Of a DNA stretch of 64,000 nt, positions 48,242-57,918 are shown in pieces. Origin of the DNA: Ancylobacter gelatini. Its GTDB lineage: Bacteria > Pseudomonadota > Alphaproteobacteria > Rhizobiales > Xanthobacteraceae. The translations under genes and the position numbers were made by a program. Where the stretch lies: contig NZ_JAKVIL010000006.1 in the NCBI RefSeq assembly GCF_022601675.1, positions 1 to 64,000 of the forward strand, written 5' to 3'. The notes under the pieces were generated by a model. The model was not told where the DNA came from. It saw only the letters and a list, made by a program, of their open reading frames with translations, and searched no databases. Position 1 is the stretch's first letter; the number at the start of each line of letters is the position of its first letter.

Positions 48242-48255
48242 GGAATGATCATTCC
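48242..48255. promoter_or_regulatory. 14-bp palindrome at the XRE-cupin start codon
   Basis: GGAATGATCATTCC is perfectly symmetric and lies directly against the ATG, covering the place of the ribosome site. It is a strong candidate for an autoregulatory operator. The remaining 48256-48432 is promoter DNA for this gene and the divergent sthA. Confidence 0.6.
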
Positions 48256-48432
48256 CGCAGATGGGAACTCCATAACCACAAAAAGCCAAGTCCGAACTGT
48301 CCCGGAGGCGCGGAAAAGCGCCGGACCGGCGGGCGAACGCCTCGCGCCGTCATGCCGGCTTGGCATTCATCATGCATCGTCGAGGCCGCGCGGCGCACGT
48401 CCGGCGCCTTCGGTTGAGCGGTACGAGTCCCC

Positions 48433-49827
48433 ATGCATGACTTCGACATGATCGTTATCGGCAGCGGCCCTTCAGGCCGCCGCGCGGCGGTGCAGTCCGC
48501 CAAGATCGGTAAATCGGTACTGGTTATCGAGAAGGGGCGGCGTGTGGGCGGCGTGTCGGTGCATACCGGCACCATCCCGTCCAAGACCATGCGCGAGACC
48601 GTGCTCAACCTCTCGGGCTGGCGCGAGCGCGGGTTCTATGGCCGCTCCTACCGCGTCAAGCAGGACATCTCCGCCGGCGACATCCTCGCCCGGCTGCACA
48701 AGACGCTGGACCACGAGGTCGAGGTTCTTGAGCATCAGTTCAGCCGCAACGCGGTCAAAAGCCTGCGCGGCGAGGCGCGCTTCCTCTCCCCGCACGAGAT
48801 CGAGGTCACGGGCGAGGAGGGCGAGAGGCAGGTCGTGACCGGCGCGCACATATTGATCGCCTGCGGCACCAACCCGTTCCGCCCGGATTATGTGCCGTTC
48901 AACGGCGCCACCGTGTTCGACAGCGACGAGATCGTCGAACTGCCGCGCCTGCCGCGCAGCCTCGCGGTGATCGGGGCGGGGGTGATCGGCGTCGAATATG
49001 CCACCATCTTCTCGGCATTGGATGTGGCCGTCACCCTCATAGAACCCCGCGCGACCTTCCTCGACTTCATCGACAAGGAACTGATCGAGGAATTCGTCCA
49101 TGAGCTGCGCGACCGCAACGTCGCGCTCCGGCTCGGTTCGGCGGTGTCCACCATCACGCTCGGCCCCGATGATCGGCCGATCGTGAAGCTGGCCGACGGG
49201 CGCACCGTGGTGGCCGACATGCTGCTCTTCGCCGCCGGCCGGGTCGGAGCGACGGCGCGGCTCAATCTGGAGGCGGCCGGGCTGGCGGTCGACCATCGCG
49301 GACGCATCGCGGTTGACCCCAAGACGCTGCAGACCGTGGTGCCGCACATCTATGCGGCGGGCGACGTGATCGGCTTCCCGAGCCTCGCCTCGACCTCGAT
49401 GGAGCAGGGCCGGCTGGCCGCCTGCCACGCCTTCGGCCTCTCGCCGCCGCCAGCGCCGGAGTTCTTCCCCTACGGCATCTATGCGGTGCCGGAAATGTCG
49501 ACCGTCGGCATGAGCGAGGAAGAGGTGCGCCGCCGCGAGATTCCCTATGAATGCGGGATCGCGCGGTTCCGCGAGACCTCGCGCGGCCACATCATGGGGC
49601 TCAATAACGGGATGATGAAGATGATCTTCTCGGTGCGCACCCGCCGGCTGCTGGGCGTACACATCGTGGGCGAGGGCGCGACCGAGTTGATCCATATCGG
49701 CCAGGCGGTACTGAACCTCAAAGGCACGATCGACTATTTCATCGAGAACACGTTCAACTATCCCACGCTGGCGGAGGCCTACAAGATCGCCGGCCTCGAC
49801 GCCTGGAACAGGATGTCGAGGGTGTGA
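48433..49827 (+). CDS. sthA: Soluble pyridine nucleotide transhydrogenase-like flavoprotein
   Basis: 464 residues of the lipoamide-dehydrogenase-like family: FAD motif IVIGSGPSGRRAA (4-17), NAD motif VIGAGVIGVEYA, and a C-terminal dimerisation domain with VHIVGEGATELIHIGQAVL, all most like SthA. The active-site segment reads VSVHTGTIPSKT, so the Cys pair of disulfide reductases is absent, even the first Cys kept in E. coli SthA. It probably exchanges hydride between NADH and NADP. It lies inside the methylamine cluster but on the opposite strand, facing folD with eight bases between stops. Confidence 0.88.
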   Translation: MHDFDMIVIGSGPSGRRAAVQSAKIGKSVLVIEKGRRVGGVSVHTGTIPSKTMRETVLNLSGWRERGFYGRSYRVKQDISAGDILARLHKTLDHEVEVLEHQFSRNAVKSLRGEARFLSPHEIEVTGEEGERQVVTGAHILIACGTNPFRPDYVPFNGATVFDSDEIVELPRLPRSLAVIGAGVIGVEYATIFSALDVAVTLIEPRATFLDFIDKELIEEFVHELRDRNVALRLGSAVSTITLGPDDRPIVKLADGRTVVADMLLFAAGRVGATARLNLEAAGLAVDHRGRIAVDPKTLQTVVPHIYAAGDVIGFPSLASTSMEQGRLAACHAFGLSPPPAPEFFPYGIYAVPEMSTVGMSEEEVRRREIPYECGIARFRETSRGHIMGLNNGMMKMIFSVRTRRLLGVHIVGEGATELIHIGQAVLNLKGTIDYFIENTFNYPTLAEAYKIAGLDAWNRMSRV

Positions 49828-49835
49828 GGGGCGCG

Positions 49836-50711
49836 CTAGGCGCCCGCCACCTGCCGCCGTGCCGCCGTGAGCGTGTTGGCGAGCAGGCAGGCGATCGTCA
49901 TGGGGCCGACGCCGCCGGGCACCGGGGTGATGGCGCCGGCGATGCCCTGAGCTTCGTCAAACGCCACGTCGCCAACGAGGCGGGTGCCGCCGCCGGCCTT
50001 CTCCACGCGGTTGATGCCGACATCGATCACCGTCGCGCCGGGCTTGATCCAGTCGCCGCGGATCATCTCCGGCCGTCCCACGGCGCCGATCAGTATGTCG
50101 GCGCGCCGGCATTCCTCGGCGAGGTCCTTGGTGCGGGAATGGGCGATGGTGACGGTGCAGTCCTCGCGCAGCAGGAGCTGGGCGAGCGGCTTGCCGACGA
50201 TGTTGGAGCGCCCCACCACCACGGCGCGCAGACCGGCGAGCGAGCCGAGCAGGTCCTTCAGCAGCATCACGCAGCCGAGCGGCGTGCATGGCACCAGCGC
50301 GTCGAGCCCGACTGCGAGCCGGCCGGCATTCACCACATGGAAGCCGTCGACATCCTTGGCCGGGTCGATGGCGGCGAGCACATCCTGCGCGTCGAGATGG
50401 CCGGGCAGCGGCAATTGCACGAGGATGCCGTGCACGCCCGGATCGGCGTTGAGGCTCGCGATCAGCGCCAGCAGTTCGGCCTGGGTGGTGGTATCGGGCA
50501 GCTTGTGCTCGATCGAGGCCATGCCGGCCTCCACCGTCTGCTTGCCCTTGTTGCGGACATAGACCGCGCTCGCGGGATCCTCGCCCACGAGAACCACGGC
50601 GAGGCCCGGTGTCACGCGGGTCTCGGCATGAAAGGCGGCGACCTCGCCGGCAAGGCGCGCGCGCAGTTTCTCGGCAAAGCCCTTGCCGTCGATGATGCGG
50701 GTCTCGACCAT
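49836..50711 (-). CDS. folD: Methylenetetrahydrofolate dehydrogenase/cyclohydrolase
   Basis: 291 residues, normal length. YVRNKGK with the catalytic Tyr and Lys (about 51-57), [28 protein letters not shown] and [11 protein letters not shown] are canonical FolD motifs. It oxidises methylene-THF to formyl-THF with NADP. With purU just upstream it forms the C1 exit from methylamine oxidation. Located 28 bases after purU. Confidence 0.97.
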   Translation of the reverse strand: MVETRIIDGKGFAEKLRARLAGEVAAFHAETRVTPGLAVVLVGEDPASAVYVRNKGKQTVEAGMASIEHKLPDTTTQAELLALIASLNADPGVHGILVQLPLPGHLDAQDVLAAIDPAKDVDGFHVVNAGRLAVGLDALVPCTPLGCVMLLKDLLGSLAGLRAVVVGRSNIVGKPLAQLLLREDCTVTIAHSRTKDLAEECRRADILIGAVGRPEMIRGDWIKPGATVIDVGINRVEKAGGGTRLVGDVAFDEAQGIAGAITPVPGGVGPMTIACLLANTLTAARRQVAGA

Positions 50712-50739
50712 GGATCAGCTCTCCAGTGGGGCGAAAGGT

Positions 50740-51624
50740 TCAGTCGCGGAACACCACGGTCTTGTGCCCGTTGGTCAGCACGCGGTCGTCGAGATGCCAG
50801 GCCAGCGCCCGGGCGAGCACGCGGCGCTCGATGTCGCGGCCCTTGCGCACCAGCGCTTCGGCGGAATCCTGATGGGTGATGCGCTCGACGTCCTGCTCGA
50901 TGATCGGGCCTTCGTCGAGATCCGAGGTCACGTAATGCGCGGTGGCGCCGATCAGCTTCACGCCGCGCTCGAACGCCTGGTGATAGGGCTTGGCGCCCTT
51001 GAAGCCGGGCAGGAACGAGTGATGGATGTTGATGCAGCGCCCCGAGAGCTTGGCCGACAGCCCGTCGGAGAGCACCTGCATGTAGCGCGCGAGCACCGCG
51101 ACTTCCGCGCCGGAGGACTGGAACAGCTCCCAGAGCTGGGCTTCCTGCTCCATCTTGGTCGCCTTGGTGATCGGCAGATAATGGAACGGGATGCCGTCGA
51201 AATCGAGATGGGCATAGGTCTCGCGCGGGTAGTTGGCGGCGATGGCGACGATATCCATCGGGATTTCGCCGATGCGCCAGCGATACAGCAGGTCGGCGAG
51301 GCAATGGTCGAACTTGGAGACCAGCAGCATGACGCGGCGCTTCTGCGAGCGCGGGCGCAGCCGGTAGTTCAGCGAGAAGCTCTGCGCCACGGCGGTGAAC
51401 GCCTTGCTGATCTGCTCGAAGCTGAACGCGTCGGACACCCGCTCGAACGAGACGCGCATGAAGAAGCGCCCGCTCTCGGTGTCGTCGAACTGCTGGGCTT
51501 CGAGGATGTTGCAGCCATGCTCGAACAGGAAATTGGCGACGCCGGCCACGATGCCCGGCCGGTCCGGGCAGGAGAGCGTCAGCACATAGGTTTCAGCGGG
51601 TGTGCTCGTGGCATTGGTGGTCAT
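50740..51624 (-). CDS. purU: Formyltetrahydrofolate deformylase
   Basis: 294 residues from the ATG at 51624. An N-terminal ACT domain ([17 protein letters not shown]) is followed by a formyltransferase fold with [19 protein letters not shown] and [19 protein letters not shown]. It releases formate from formyl-THF. Beside mgdABCD and folD it would complete the path from methylene-THF to formate rather than serve only purine metabolism. Confidence 0.96.
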   Translation of the reverse strand: MTTNATSTPAETYVLTLSCPDRPGIVAGVANFLFEHGCNILEAQQFDDTESGRFFMRVSFERVSDAFSFEQISKAFTAVAQSFSLNYRLRPRSQKRRVMLLVSKFDHCLADLLYRWRIGEIPMDIVAIAANYPRETYAHLDFDGIPFHYLPITKATKMEQEAQLWELFQSSGAEVAVLARYMQVLSDGLSAKLSGRCINIHHSFLPGFKGAKPYHQAFERGVKLIGATAHYVTSDLDEGPIIEQDVERITHQDSAEALVRKGRDIERRVLARALAWHLDDRVLTNGHKTVVFRD

Positions 51625-51720
51625 GGCAAATCTCGTCACAGGGCCGGCGGCGTGCGCGGCGGTGTTGTAGGGAGAAAAGCTGCGGGAGGGAAGCGCGCGG
51701 GGGGCTCGGATCGGCCGCGC

Positions 51721-52335
51721 TCAACCTCGCCCGTCGAGGTGAAAACCGCAGGGCGCGGCGGCGGCGATCAGCGCGCGCAGGAACGCGGCCTCATAGGAGC
51801 GGGCGACCAGCAGCCGGTAGTCGGAGGCCTCCGGGGCCTGCCACAGCGTGACACCGATATGGGCGAACACCGTGGTGGCGGCGCTGCCGGCGGCGAACAC
51901 CGAGGGGTGAAGATCGAGCGCCAGCCCCTTTGCCAGAACCTCGCGCACCTCCGGGCCCGACAGCGCGTACAGCAGCGCGGAGTCGGTCTGCTCGGTGATC
52001 GCGGCGAGCCGGCCGAACGCGGCGTCGAGCCGAATGACGAGGTCGCTCGCGGCGTCGGAGAGCACCATCCAGCGGCCCGGCGCGGTGCCGATGAAGCTCA
52101 GCCCGCCGGCAGAGCTGACGCGCGGCGCGTCGATCAGGCGCACGCCGAAGGCGCGCTCGGCGGCCTCGGCCAGTTCGACCTCGCGGCCACGGCGCGCGGC
52201 GAGGCTCGCCAGCGCGGCGGGGACGAGGCGGGTGGCCCGCAGGCCAGGCTCCACCTGCGCGCCATAATGGCCGTCCGGCGGAAGCAGTGTCACCGGGATG
52301 CCCGCGAGCGGGTCATGGTGGGAATGATCAGCCAC
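51721..52335 (-). CDS. mgdD: N-methylglutamate dehydrogenase subunit D (sarcosine oxidase gamma-like)
   Basis: 204 residues from a GTG at 52335 that overlaps the end of mgdC by eight bases and follows a strong GGGGGAGAGG site. The fold resembles SoxG, a small GcvT-related subunit (RWMVLSDAASDLVIRLDAAF, AAITEQTDSALLYALSG). It is the fourth subunit of the heterotetrameric dehydrogenase. It precedes purU by 96 bases in the same direction. Confidence 0.86.
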   Translation of the reverse strand: MADHSHHDPLAGIPVTLLPPDGHYGAQVEPGLRATRLVPAALASLAARRGREVELAEAAERAFGVRLIDAPRVSSAGGLSFIGTAPGRWMVLSDAASDLVIRLDAAFGRLAAITEQTDSALLYALSGPEVREVLAKGLALDLHPSVFAAGSAATTVFAHIGVTLWQAPEASDYRLLVARSYEAAFLRALIAAAAPCGFHLDGRG

Positions 52336-55306
52336 GGAGCCTCTCCCCCTTGGGATCGATGAAGCCGGGCGCGCAGACTTCCACCTCGAAATCATTGCCG
52401 CGCACCGGGTCATAGGCGCGCACGCGGTAGCCGATGCGCTCCGGCCCGTCCTTCAGCAGCCCCAGCCCGATCCAGTGGCCGAGATGCGGTGAGTAGGCGA
52501 CCGATGTCATGTAGCCCTCATCATTGCCCACCTCCGCGGCCTTGCCGGGGGTGAGGAAATGCGCGCCCGCGCGCAGCCTTTGCGTGCGGTCGACCGGCCG
52601 GAAGCCGACAAGGCTGGGGCGCTCCGGATCGGCGATGCCGGGCCGGGCGGCCATGACGCGGCCGATATGATCCTTCTTGGTCGAGGCCATACGGCCCAGG
52701 CCGAGATCGGCGGCGGTGGTCTGGCCCGTCAGCTCGTTGCCGGAGACATGGCCCTTCTCAATGCGCAGCACGCCGAGCGCCTCGATGCCGTAGGGCGTAA
52801 TGCCGAACGTCTCGCCGGCCGCCATCAGCGCCTTGGCCAGCGCCTCGCCATGGCGCGCCGGGACCGCGATCTCGAAGCCGAGCTCGCCGGAGAAGGACAG
52901 GCGGAACAGCCGTGCCGGCACGCCCCCCATCACCGCGCCGGCGATGGCCCCCATGAAGGGAAGGCCGTCATTGGACACGTCGGTGCCGGCGTCGACGATA
53001 CGCGCCAGCACCTCGCGCGAGCGCGGACCGGCCAGCGCGATCTGCGCCCATTGCTCGGAGACCGAGGTCAGCGTCACATCGAGCTCGGGCCACAGCACCT
53101 GAAGGCAGAATTCCAGATGCTGGAACACCTTGCCGGCATTGGCCGTGGTGGTGGTCATCACATAATGGCTCTCGCCGAGCCGGGCGGTGGTGCCGTCGTC
53201 CATCACCATGCCGTCCTCGCGCAGCATCACGCCGTAGCGCGCCTTGCCGATGGCCAGGGTCGAGAAGGTGTTGATGTACACGCGGTCGAGGAAGGCGCCG
53301 GCATCGGGGCCCTGAAGGTCGATCTTGCCGAAGGTCGAGACGTCGATCAGGCCGACCGAGGCGCGCACCGCCTTGACCTCGCGGTTGACCGTCTCCAGCC
53401 AGTCGGTTTCCCCGTCGCGCGGAAAGTATTGCGCGCGCAGCCATGGCCCGGTCTCGATGAACACCGCGCCGAGCGAAGCCGCCCAGTCATGGGTCGGGGT
53501 GAGGCGGGTGGGACGGAAATCCTGCCCGCGATGATGGCCGGCAAAGGCGCCGAGCGCGACCGGCGTATAGGGCGGGCGGAAGATGGTGGTGCCGGTCTCG
53601 CCGATGCCCGCCCCCGTCAGTTCCGCCATGATGGCGAGGCCGGTGACGTTGGAGGTGCGGCCCTGATCGGTCGCCATGCCGAGGGTGGTGTAGCGCTTGA
53701 GGTGCTCCACCGAGCGGAACCCCTCCTTGTGCGCGATGCCGATATCCTTGGCGGTCACGTCGTTCTGCTGGTCGACGAAGGCCGGGCCTTTCGAGCCGGC
53801 GACGTGCCAGAACGGGGTGATGGCGTAGCGCTCATCCGCCACCGGCGGCAGCGCGAGGATGGTGGTGGCCAAGCCGAGATCGGCTGCGGCCGTCGCGCCT
53901 TCCTCCGCCCCTTCGCGCAATATGTCGGCGAGGGCGAAGCTGCCCTTGGCTGCGCCGGCGACCGTGAGGCCGGGCGGGGTGGAGCCGGGCACGAAAGCGG
54001 CGATATCCGCGCGCCATGTCGGCTTGCCGCCATGGTGGCAGGTCAGGTGCACATTGGGCGACCAGCCGCCGGAGACGGCCAGCGTATCGGCGGCGAGGCG
54101 CTCGGTGCGCCCGTTCGCGGCGACGGTGAGGCCGGAGAGCGTCGCACCCGGCAGCAGGCCGCTATGGGTCGCGACGACCTGTCCGCCCAGAATCGTCCGC
54201 ACCCCCTGCCGCTCGGCCTCGCGGGCGAGCGGAGCGGCGATGTCGGGACGGATGTCGATGATCGCCTCGACATTGGCGCCGGCCGCCTTCATGGCGAGCG
54301 CGTCGCGCCAGGCGGCGTCGTTATTCGCGAATACCGCGAGGCGCTTGCCGGGAAGCGCGGCGTAGCGGTGGACATAGGTCGCGGCGGCGCCGGCCAGCAT
54401 CACGCCCGGCCGGTCATTGCCGCCGAACACGATCGGCCGCTCGGTGGCGCCGGCGCACAGCACGGCGCGCGTCGCCTGAATGCGCCAAAGCACCTGCCGG
54501 GGCTGGAACGGGGCAGGGGTGGCGAGGTGGTCGCTCACCCGCTCCACCGCGCCATAGGCGCCGCCGTCATAGACGCCGAACACGGTGGTGCGGGTCATGA
54601 TCCGCACATTGTCGAGGCTGCACAGCTCGGCAAGGGTCGCGGCGACGAACTCGCCCGCCGGCGCGCCGTCGATCTCGCCCGGCTCGGCATTCAGCCGCCC
54701 GCCGACGCGGAAATCCTCCTCCGCGAGGATCACGCGCGCCCCGGCGCGCCCGGCGGCGAGTGCCGCCATCAGCCCGGCCGGGCCGGCGCCGATCACCAGC
54801 ACGTCGCAGAAGGCGTTGGCCTTCTCGTAATGGTCCGGATCTTCCTCCGGCGCGGCGCGGCCGAGGCCGGCGGCGCGGCGGATCACCGGCTCGTAGAGCT
54901 TCTCCCAGAAATGGGCGGGCCACATGAAGGTCTTGTAGTAGAAGCCGGCGCCGAGGAAGGGCGAGAGCAGCCCGTTGACGCTCAGCGCGTCGAGGGCGAG
55001 CGAGGGCCAGCGGTTCTGGCTCGACGCGGCGAGCCCGTCGAACAGCTCGACCAACGTGGCGCGGGTGTTCGGCTCGCGACGCGCGCCCTCGCGCAACTCC
55101 ACCAGCGCATTCGGCTCTTCCGGTCCGGCCGAGAAGATGCCGCGCGGGCGGTGATATTTGAACGAGCGGCCGACAAGGCGGACGTCGTTGGCCAGCAAAG
55201 CGGAGGCGAGGGTGTCGCCCTCATAGCCTTGATAGCCCTTGCCGTCGAAGCGGAAGGAAAGCGGGCGGGCGCGGTCGATCAGGCCGCCGGAGGACAGGCG
55301 GCTCAT
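52328..55306 (-). CDS. mgdC: N-methylglutamate dehydrogenase subunit C (sarcosine oxidase alpha-like)
   Basis: 992 residues from the ATG at 55306; the open frame extends upstream across mgdB. The N-terminus is a ferredoxin-like fold (FDGKGYQGYEGDTLASALLAN, FKYHRPRG); the middle has an NAD-type Rossmann motif CDVLVIGAGPAGLMAA (about 166-181); the C-terminal 380 residues are a GcvT-like folate-binding domain (VGLIDVSTFGKIDLQGPDAG). It transfers the methyl carbon to tetrahydrofolate as methylene-THF. The four-base overlap with mgdB shows coupled translation. Confidence 0.93.
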   Translation of the reverse strand: MSRLSSGGLIDRARPLSFRFDGKGYQGYEGDTLASALLANDVRLVGRSFKYHRPRGIFSAGPEEPNALVELREGARREPNTRATLVELFDGLAASSQNRWPSLALDALSVNGLLSPFLGAGFYYKTFMWPAHFWEKLYEPVIRRAAGLGRAAPEEDPDHYEKANAFCDVLVIGAGPAGLMAALAAGRAGARVILAEEDFRVGGRLNAEPGEIDGAPAGEFVAATLAELCSLDNVRIMTRTTVFGVYDGGAYGAVERVSDHLATPAPFQPRQVLWRIQATRAVLCAGATERPIVFGGNDRPGVMLAGAAATYVHRYAALPGKRLAVFANNDAAWRDALAMKAAGANVEAIIDIRPDIAAPLAREAERQGVRTILGGQVVATHSGLLPGATLSGLTVAANGRTERLAADTLAVSGGWSPNVHLTCHHGGKPTWRADIAAFVPGSTPPGLTVAGAAKGSFALADILREGAEEGATAAADLGLATTILALPPVADERYAITPFWHVAGSKGPAFVDQQNDVTAKDIGIAHKEGFRSVEHLKRYTTLGMATDQGRTSNVTGLAIMAELTGAGIGETGTTIFRPPYTPVALGAFAGHHRGQDFRPTRLTPTHDWAASLGAVFIETGPWLRAQYFPRDGETDWLETVNREVKAVRASVGLIDVSTFGKIDLQGPDAGAFLDRVYINTFSTLAIGKARYGVMLREDGMVMDDGTTARLGESHYVMTTTTANAGKVFQHLEFCLQVLWPELDVTLTSVSEQWAQIALAGPRSREVLARIVDAGTDVSNDGLPFMGAIAGAVMGGVPARLFRLSFSGELGFEIAVPARHGEALAKALMAAGETFGITPYGIEALGVLRIEKGHVSGNELTGQTTAADLGLGRMASTKKDHIGRVMAARPGIADPERPSLVGFRPVDRTQRLRAGAHFLTPGKAAEVGNDEGYMTSVAYSPHLGHWIGLGLLKDGPERIGYRVRAYDPVRGNDFEVEVCAPGFIDPKGERLRG

Positions 55307-55566
55307 GATCCGCTCCTCGTGAAGACGGCCGACGAAATGGCGTGGGTGCGGGTGTCGCGGGTGACGGTCACCCAGCGCCGGCAGCCATTGGCGTGATACC
55401 ACAACTCCTGATGCACACCGGCGGGATTGTCGCGCAGATAGACGTAATCGTGGAACGCGGCCGGCGCATCCGCCGCCGACGGATCCGGGCGGGTGACGGT
55501 CGCATCGCCGAGATAGGCGAATTCATGGGCGTCGCGCGCGCCGCAATAGGGGCAGGGGATACGCAT
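55303..55566 (-). CDS. mgdB: N-methylglutamate dehydrogenase subunit B (sarcosine oxidase delta-like)
   Basis: 87 residues. The zinc-site motifs CPYCG (5-9) and HANGCRRW (58-65) match SoxD. It begins where mgdA ends (TGATG, one shared base) and overlaps mgdC by four bases. A small structural subunit of the heterotetramer. Confidence 0.92.
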   Translation of the reverse strand: MRIPCPYCGARDAHEFAYLGDATVTRPDPSAADAPAAFHDYVYLRDNPAGVHQELWYHANGCRRWVTVTRDTRTHAISSAVFTRSGS

Positions 55567-56816
55567 CAGTGCAGGTTCGGCTGCGCGCCGACTCCCTTTT
55601 CGTCGATCAGATGTCCGGTGCGGAAGCGGTCGAGACGGAAGGCGGTTCCGGTGGCGTGCGGCTCGTCCTTCGCCAGCAGATGGGCGAAGCACCAGCCCGA
55701 GGCCGGGGTGGCCTTGAAGCCGCCATAGCACCAGCCGGCATTGAGATAGAGGCCGGGCAGCGGCGCGTGATCGATGATCGGCGAACCGTCCATCGACATG
55801 TCCATGATGCCGCCCCACATGCGCAGGAGGCGCAGCCGGCCGATGCGCGGCATCAGGGCCATGCCGCCCTCGCACACATCTTCCACCACCGGGAGATTGC
55901 CGCGCTGGGCGTAGGAATTGTAGCCGTCAATGTCGCCGCCGAAGACCAGGCCGCCCTTGTCGGACTGGCTGATGTAGAAATGCCCGGCGCCGAAGGTGAT
56001 CACGCCGTCGATCAGCGGCTTGAGCCCTTCGGAGACGAAGGCCTGCAGCACATGGCTTTCGATCGGCAGGCGCATGCCGGCCATGGCCGCGAGCTTGGAG
56101 GAGGAGCCGGCGACCGCGAGCCCGACCTTGCCGGCGCGGATTTCTCCGCACGTGGTCTGCACCCCCGTCACCACGTCGCCCTCGCGGATCAGGCCGGTGA
56201 CCTCGCAGTTCTGGATGATGTCGACGCCGAGCCGGTCGGCGCCGCGCGCATAGCCCCACACCACGGCGTCGTGGCGCGCGGTGCCGGCGCGGCGCTGCAA
56301 CAGGCCACCGCGGATCGGGAAGCGGGCATTGGCGAAATCAAGGAACGGGTACATGGCCCGCACGCCCTCGGTGTCCAGCAGTTCCGAATCCGCCCCGTTC
56401 AGCCGCATCGCGTTGCCGCGCCGCGCATAGGCGTCGCGCTGGGCGTCGGAATGGTAGAGGTTGAGGATGCCGCGCTGGCTCACCATCGCGTTGTAGTTCA
56501 GCTCCTGCTCCAGCCCTTCCCAGAGCTTCATCGAGAACTCGTAGAACGGCTCGTTGCCCGGCAGCAGGTAGTTGGAGCGGATGATAGTGGTGTTCCGCCC
56601 GGCATTGCCGGAGCCGATATAGCCCTTCTCGATCACCGCCACGTTGCGGATGCCGTGCTGGCTGGCGAGGTAATAGGCCGTGGCCAGCCCATGCCCGCCG
56701 CCACCGACGATGATCACGTCATAGGAAGGCTTCGGGCTGGCATCGCGCCAGGCCGGCTTCCAGCCGGATTGGCCGGACAGGCCGTTGCGAAGAAGGCTGA
56801 GGAAGGAATAGCGCAT
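55566..56816 (-). CDS. mgdA: N-methylglutamate dehydrogenase subunit A (sarcosine oxidase beta-like)
   Basis: 416 residues from the ATG at 56816. The FAD-dependent oxidoreductase fold starts with YDVIIVGGGGHGLATAYYLA (about 32-51), typical of SoxB; GLYLNAGWCYGGFKATPASG near the end is the conserved flavin-site loop. It oxidises the N-methyl group of N-methylglutamate. It is the first gene of a tightly overlapping mgdABCD run and divergent from a LysR gene. Confidence 0.93.
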   Translation of the reverse strand: MRYSFLSLLRNGLSGQSGWKPAWRDASPKPSYDVIIVGGGGHGLATAYYLASQHGIRNVAVIEKGYIGSGNAGRNTTIIRSNYLLPGNEPFYEFSMKLWEGLEQELNYNAMVSQRGILNLYHSDAQRDAYARRGNAMRLNGADSELLDTEGVRAMYPFLDFANARFPIRGGLLQRRAGTARHDAVVWGYARGADRLGVDIIQNCEVTGLIREGDVVTGVQTTCGEIRAGKVGLAVAGSSSKLAAMAGMRLPIESHVLQAFVSEGLKPLIDGVITFGAGHFYISQSDKGGLVFGGDIDGYNSYAQRGNLPVVEDVCEGGMALMPRIGRLRLLRMWGGIMDMSMDGSPIIDHAPLPGLYLNAGWCYGGFKATPASGWCFAHLLAKDEPHATGTAFRLDRFRTGHLIDEKGVGAQPNLH

Positions 56817-56871
56817 GGCGGCTCGCTGCATCTGTCGATAAAGCTATAGTGCGCGGCGAAGCCGGTGATAA

Positions 56872-56888
56872 TATAAGTTTTGGTTATA
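56872..56888. promoter_or_regulatory. LysR-type operator between mgdA and its regulator
   Basis: TATAA-GTTTTGG-TTATA is a perfect inverted repeat containing the T-N11-A pattern of LysR-family sites. It lies 55 bp before mgdA and 49 bp before the LysR ATG. Confidence 0.65.
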
Positions 56889-56937
56889 GTTCGGAAGGCG
56901 TCGCTCGTGGCGCGCGATCAAGGAGTTGCGCCAACCC

Positions 56938-57909
56938 ATGCCCCCTTCCGACACGCTGCCCTTCGACCTTCGCGCGCTGGAAATCTTCCTCGCCGTCTGC
57001 GACGCCGGCACCATGGCGCAGGCGGCGCGGCGGCTCTCGCTCACCCAGCCGGCGATCTCGCAGGCCATTGCCGACATGGAGCGGCGCATCGGCATCGCGC
57101 TGTTCGACCGGCGCGCCCGTCCGCTCGCCCTCACCGCCGCCGGCGGCGCGCTGCGCCAGCGGGCGAGCGCGCTGCTTTCCGAGGCGCGCCAGATCGCGCC
57201 GCTGCTGCGCGAGGCCGAGCATGCGCGCCTGCCGCTGCTGCGCGCCGGGCTGGTGGATTCGCTTGCCCGAGCGCTGATGGCCCCGCTCGCCGGCCGGCTG
57301 GACGAGATGGCGGAACAGGTGTCGCTGCTCTCCGGGCTGACCGCCTCCCATGCCGGGGCGCTGCTCACGCGCCAGCTCGACCTGCTGGTCGGTGCCGACG
57401 AACTCGACGAGATCGAGGGGCTGGAGCGCTGGCCGCTGCTGAGCGAGCCTTACATCCTGCTGCTGCCGGAAGCCGCTCCCGCGCCGATCCGCGCGGGCGA
57501 TCTGGCGGAACTGGCGCGGCAGACGCCGCTGGTTCGCTTCTCCGCTCGCTCCAAGACCGGCATGGAGATCGAGCGCCATCTGCGACGGCTGCGGCTCGAT
57601 CTGCCGCGCCGGCTGGAGTTTGATACCCCCTATGGGGTGAGCGCCAGCGTCGCGGCCGGCGCCGGCTTTGCCATCACCACGCCGCTCTGCCTGCTGGAGG
57701 CCGGCGTCCCGCTGGCGGGGCTGGCCTGCCATCCGCTGCCCGGCCCCTCGCTGACGCGCCATTTGACCTTGATCGCGCGCCGGCAGGAGCTCGGCCGCCT
57801 GCCGCGCGAGGTCGCCGCCTTCTGCCGCGAGCGGCTGGCGGCGCAACAGGAGGCGGTGCGCGCGCTGGTGGGCGAGAAGCTGGCGGCGGAGTTTCGCGTG
57901 GAGGGGTGA
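56938..57909 (+). CDS. LysR-family regulator divergent from mgdABCD
   Basis: 323 residues from the ATG at 56938, with AAGGAG at 56920-56925. The winged helix (about 8-70) has LPFDLRALEIFLAVCDAGTM and LSLTQPAISQAIADME. The effector domain is of GcvA/CbbR-like size. Divergence from mgdA and the symmetric site between them indicate control of N-methylglutamate dehydrogenase. Ligand unknown. Confidence 0.88.
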   Translation: MPPSDTLPFDLRALEIFLAVCDAGTMAQAARRLSLTQPAISQAIADMERRIGIALFDRRARPLALTAAGGALRQRASALLSEARQIAPLLREAEHARLPLLRAGLVDSLARALMAPLAGRLDEMAEQVSLLSGLTASHAGALLTRQLDLLVGADELDEIEGLERWPLLSEPYILLLPEAAPAPIRAGDLAELARQTPLVRFSARSKTGMEIERHLRRLRLDLPRRLEFDTPYGVSASVAAGAGFAITTPLCLLEAGVPLAGLACHPLPGPSLTRHLTLIARRQELGRLPREVAAFCRERLAAQQEAVRALVGEKLAAEFRVEG

Positions 57910-57918
57910 GGGGCGACC

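Noticed and set aside
52559-55396. A 945-codon plus-strand frame opposite mgdC
   Set aside because: Antisense shadow of a well-supported enzyme subunit, compositionally biased.
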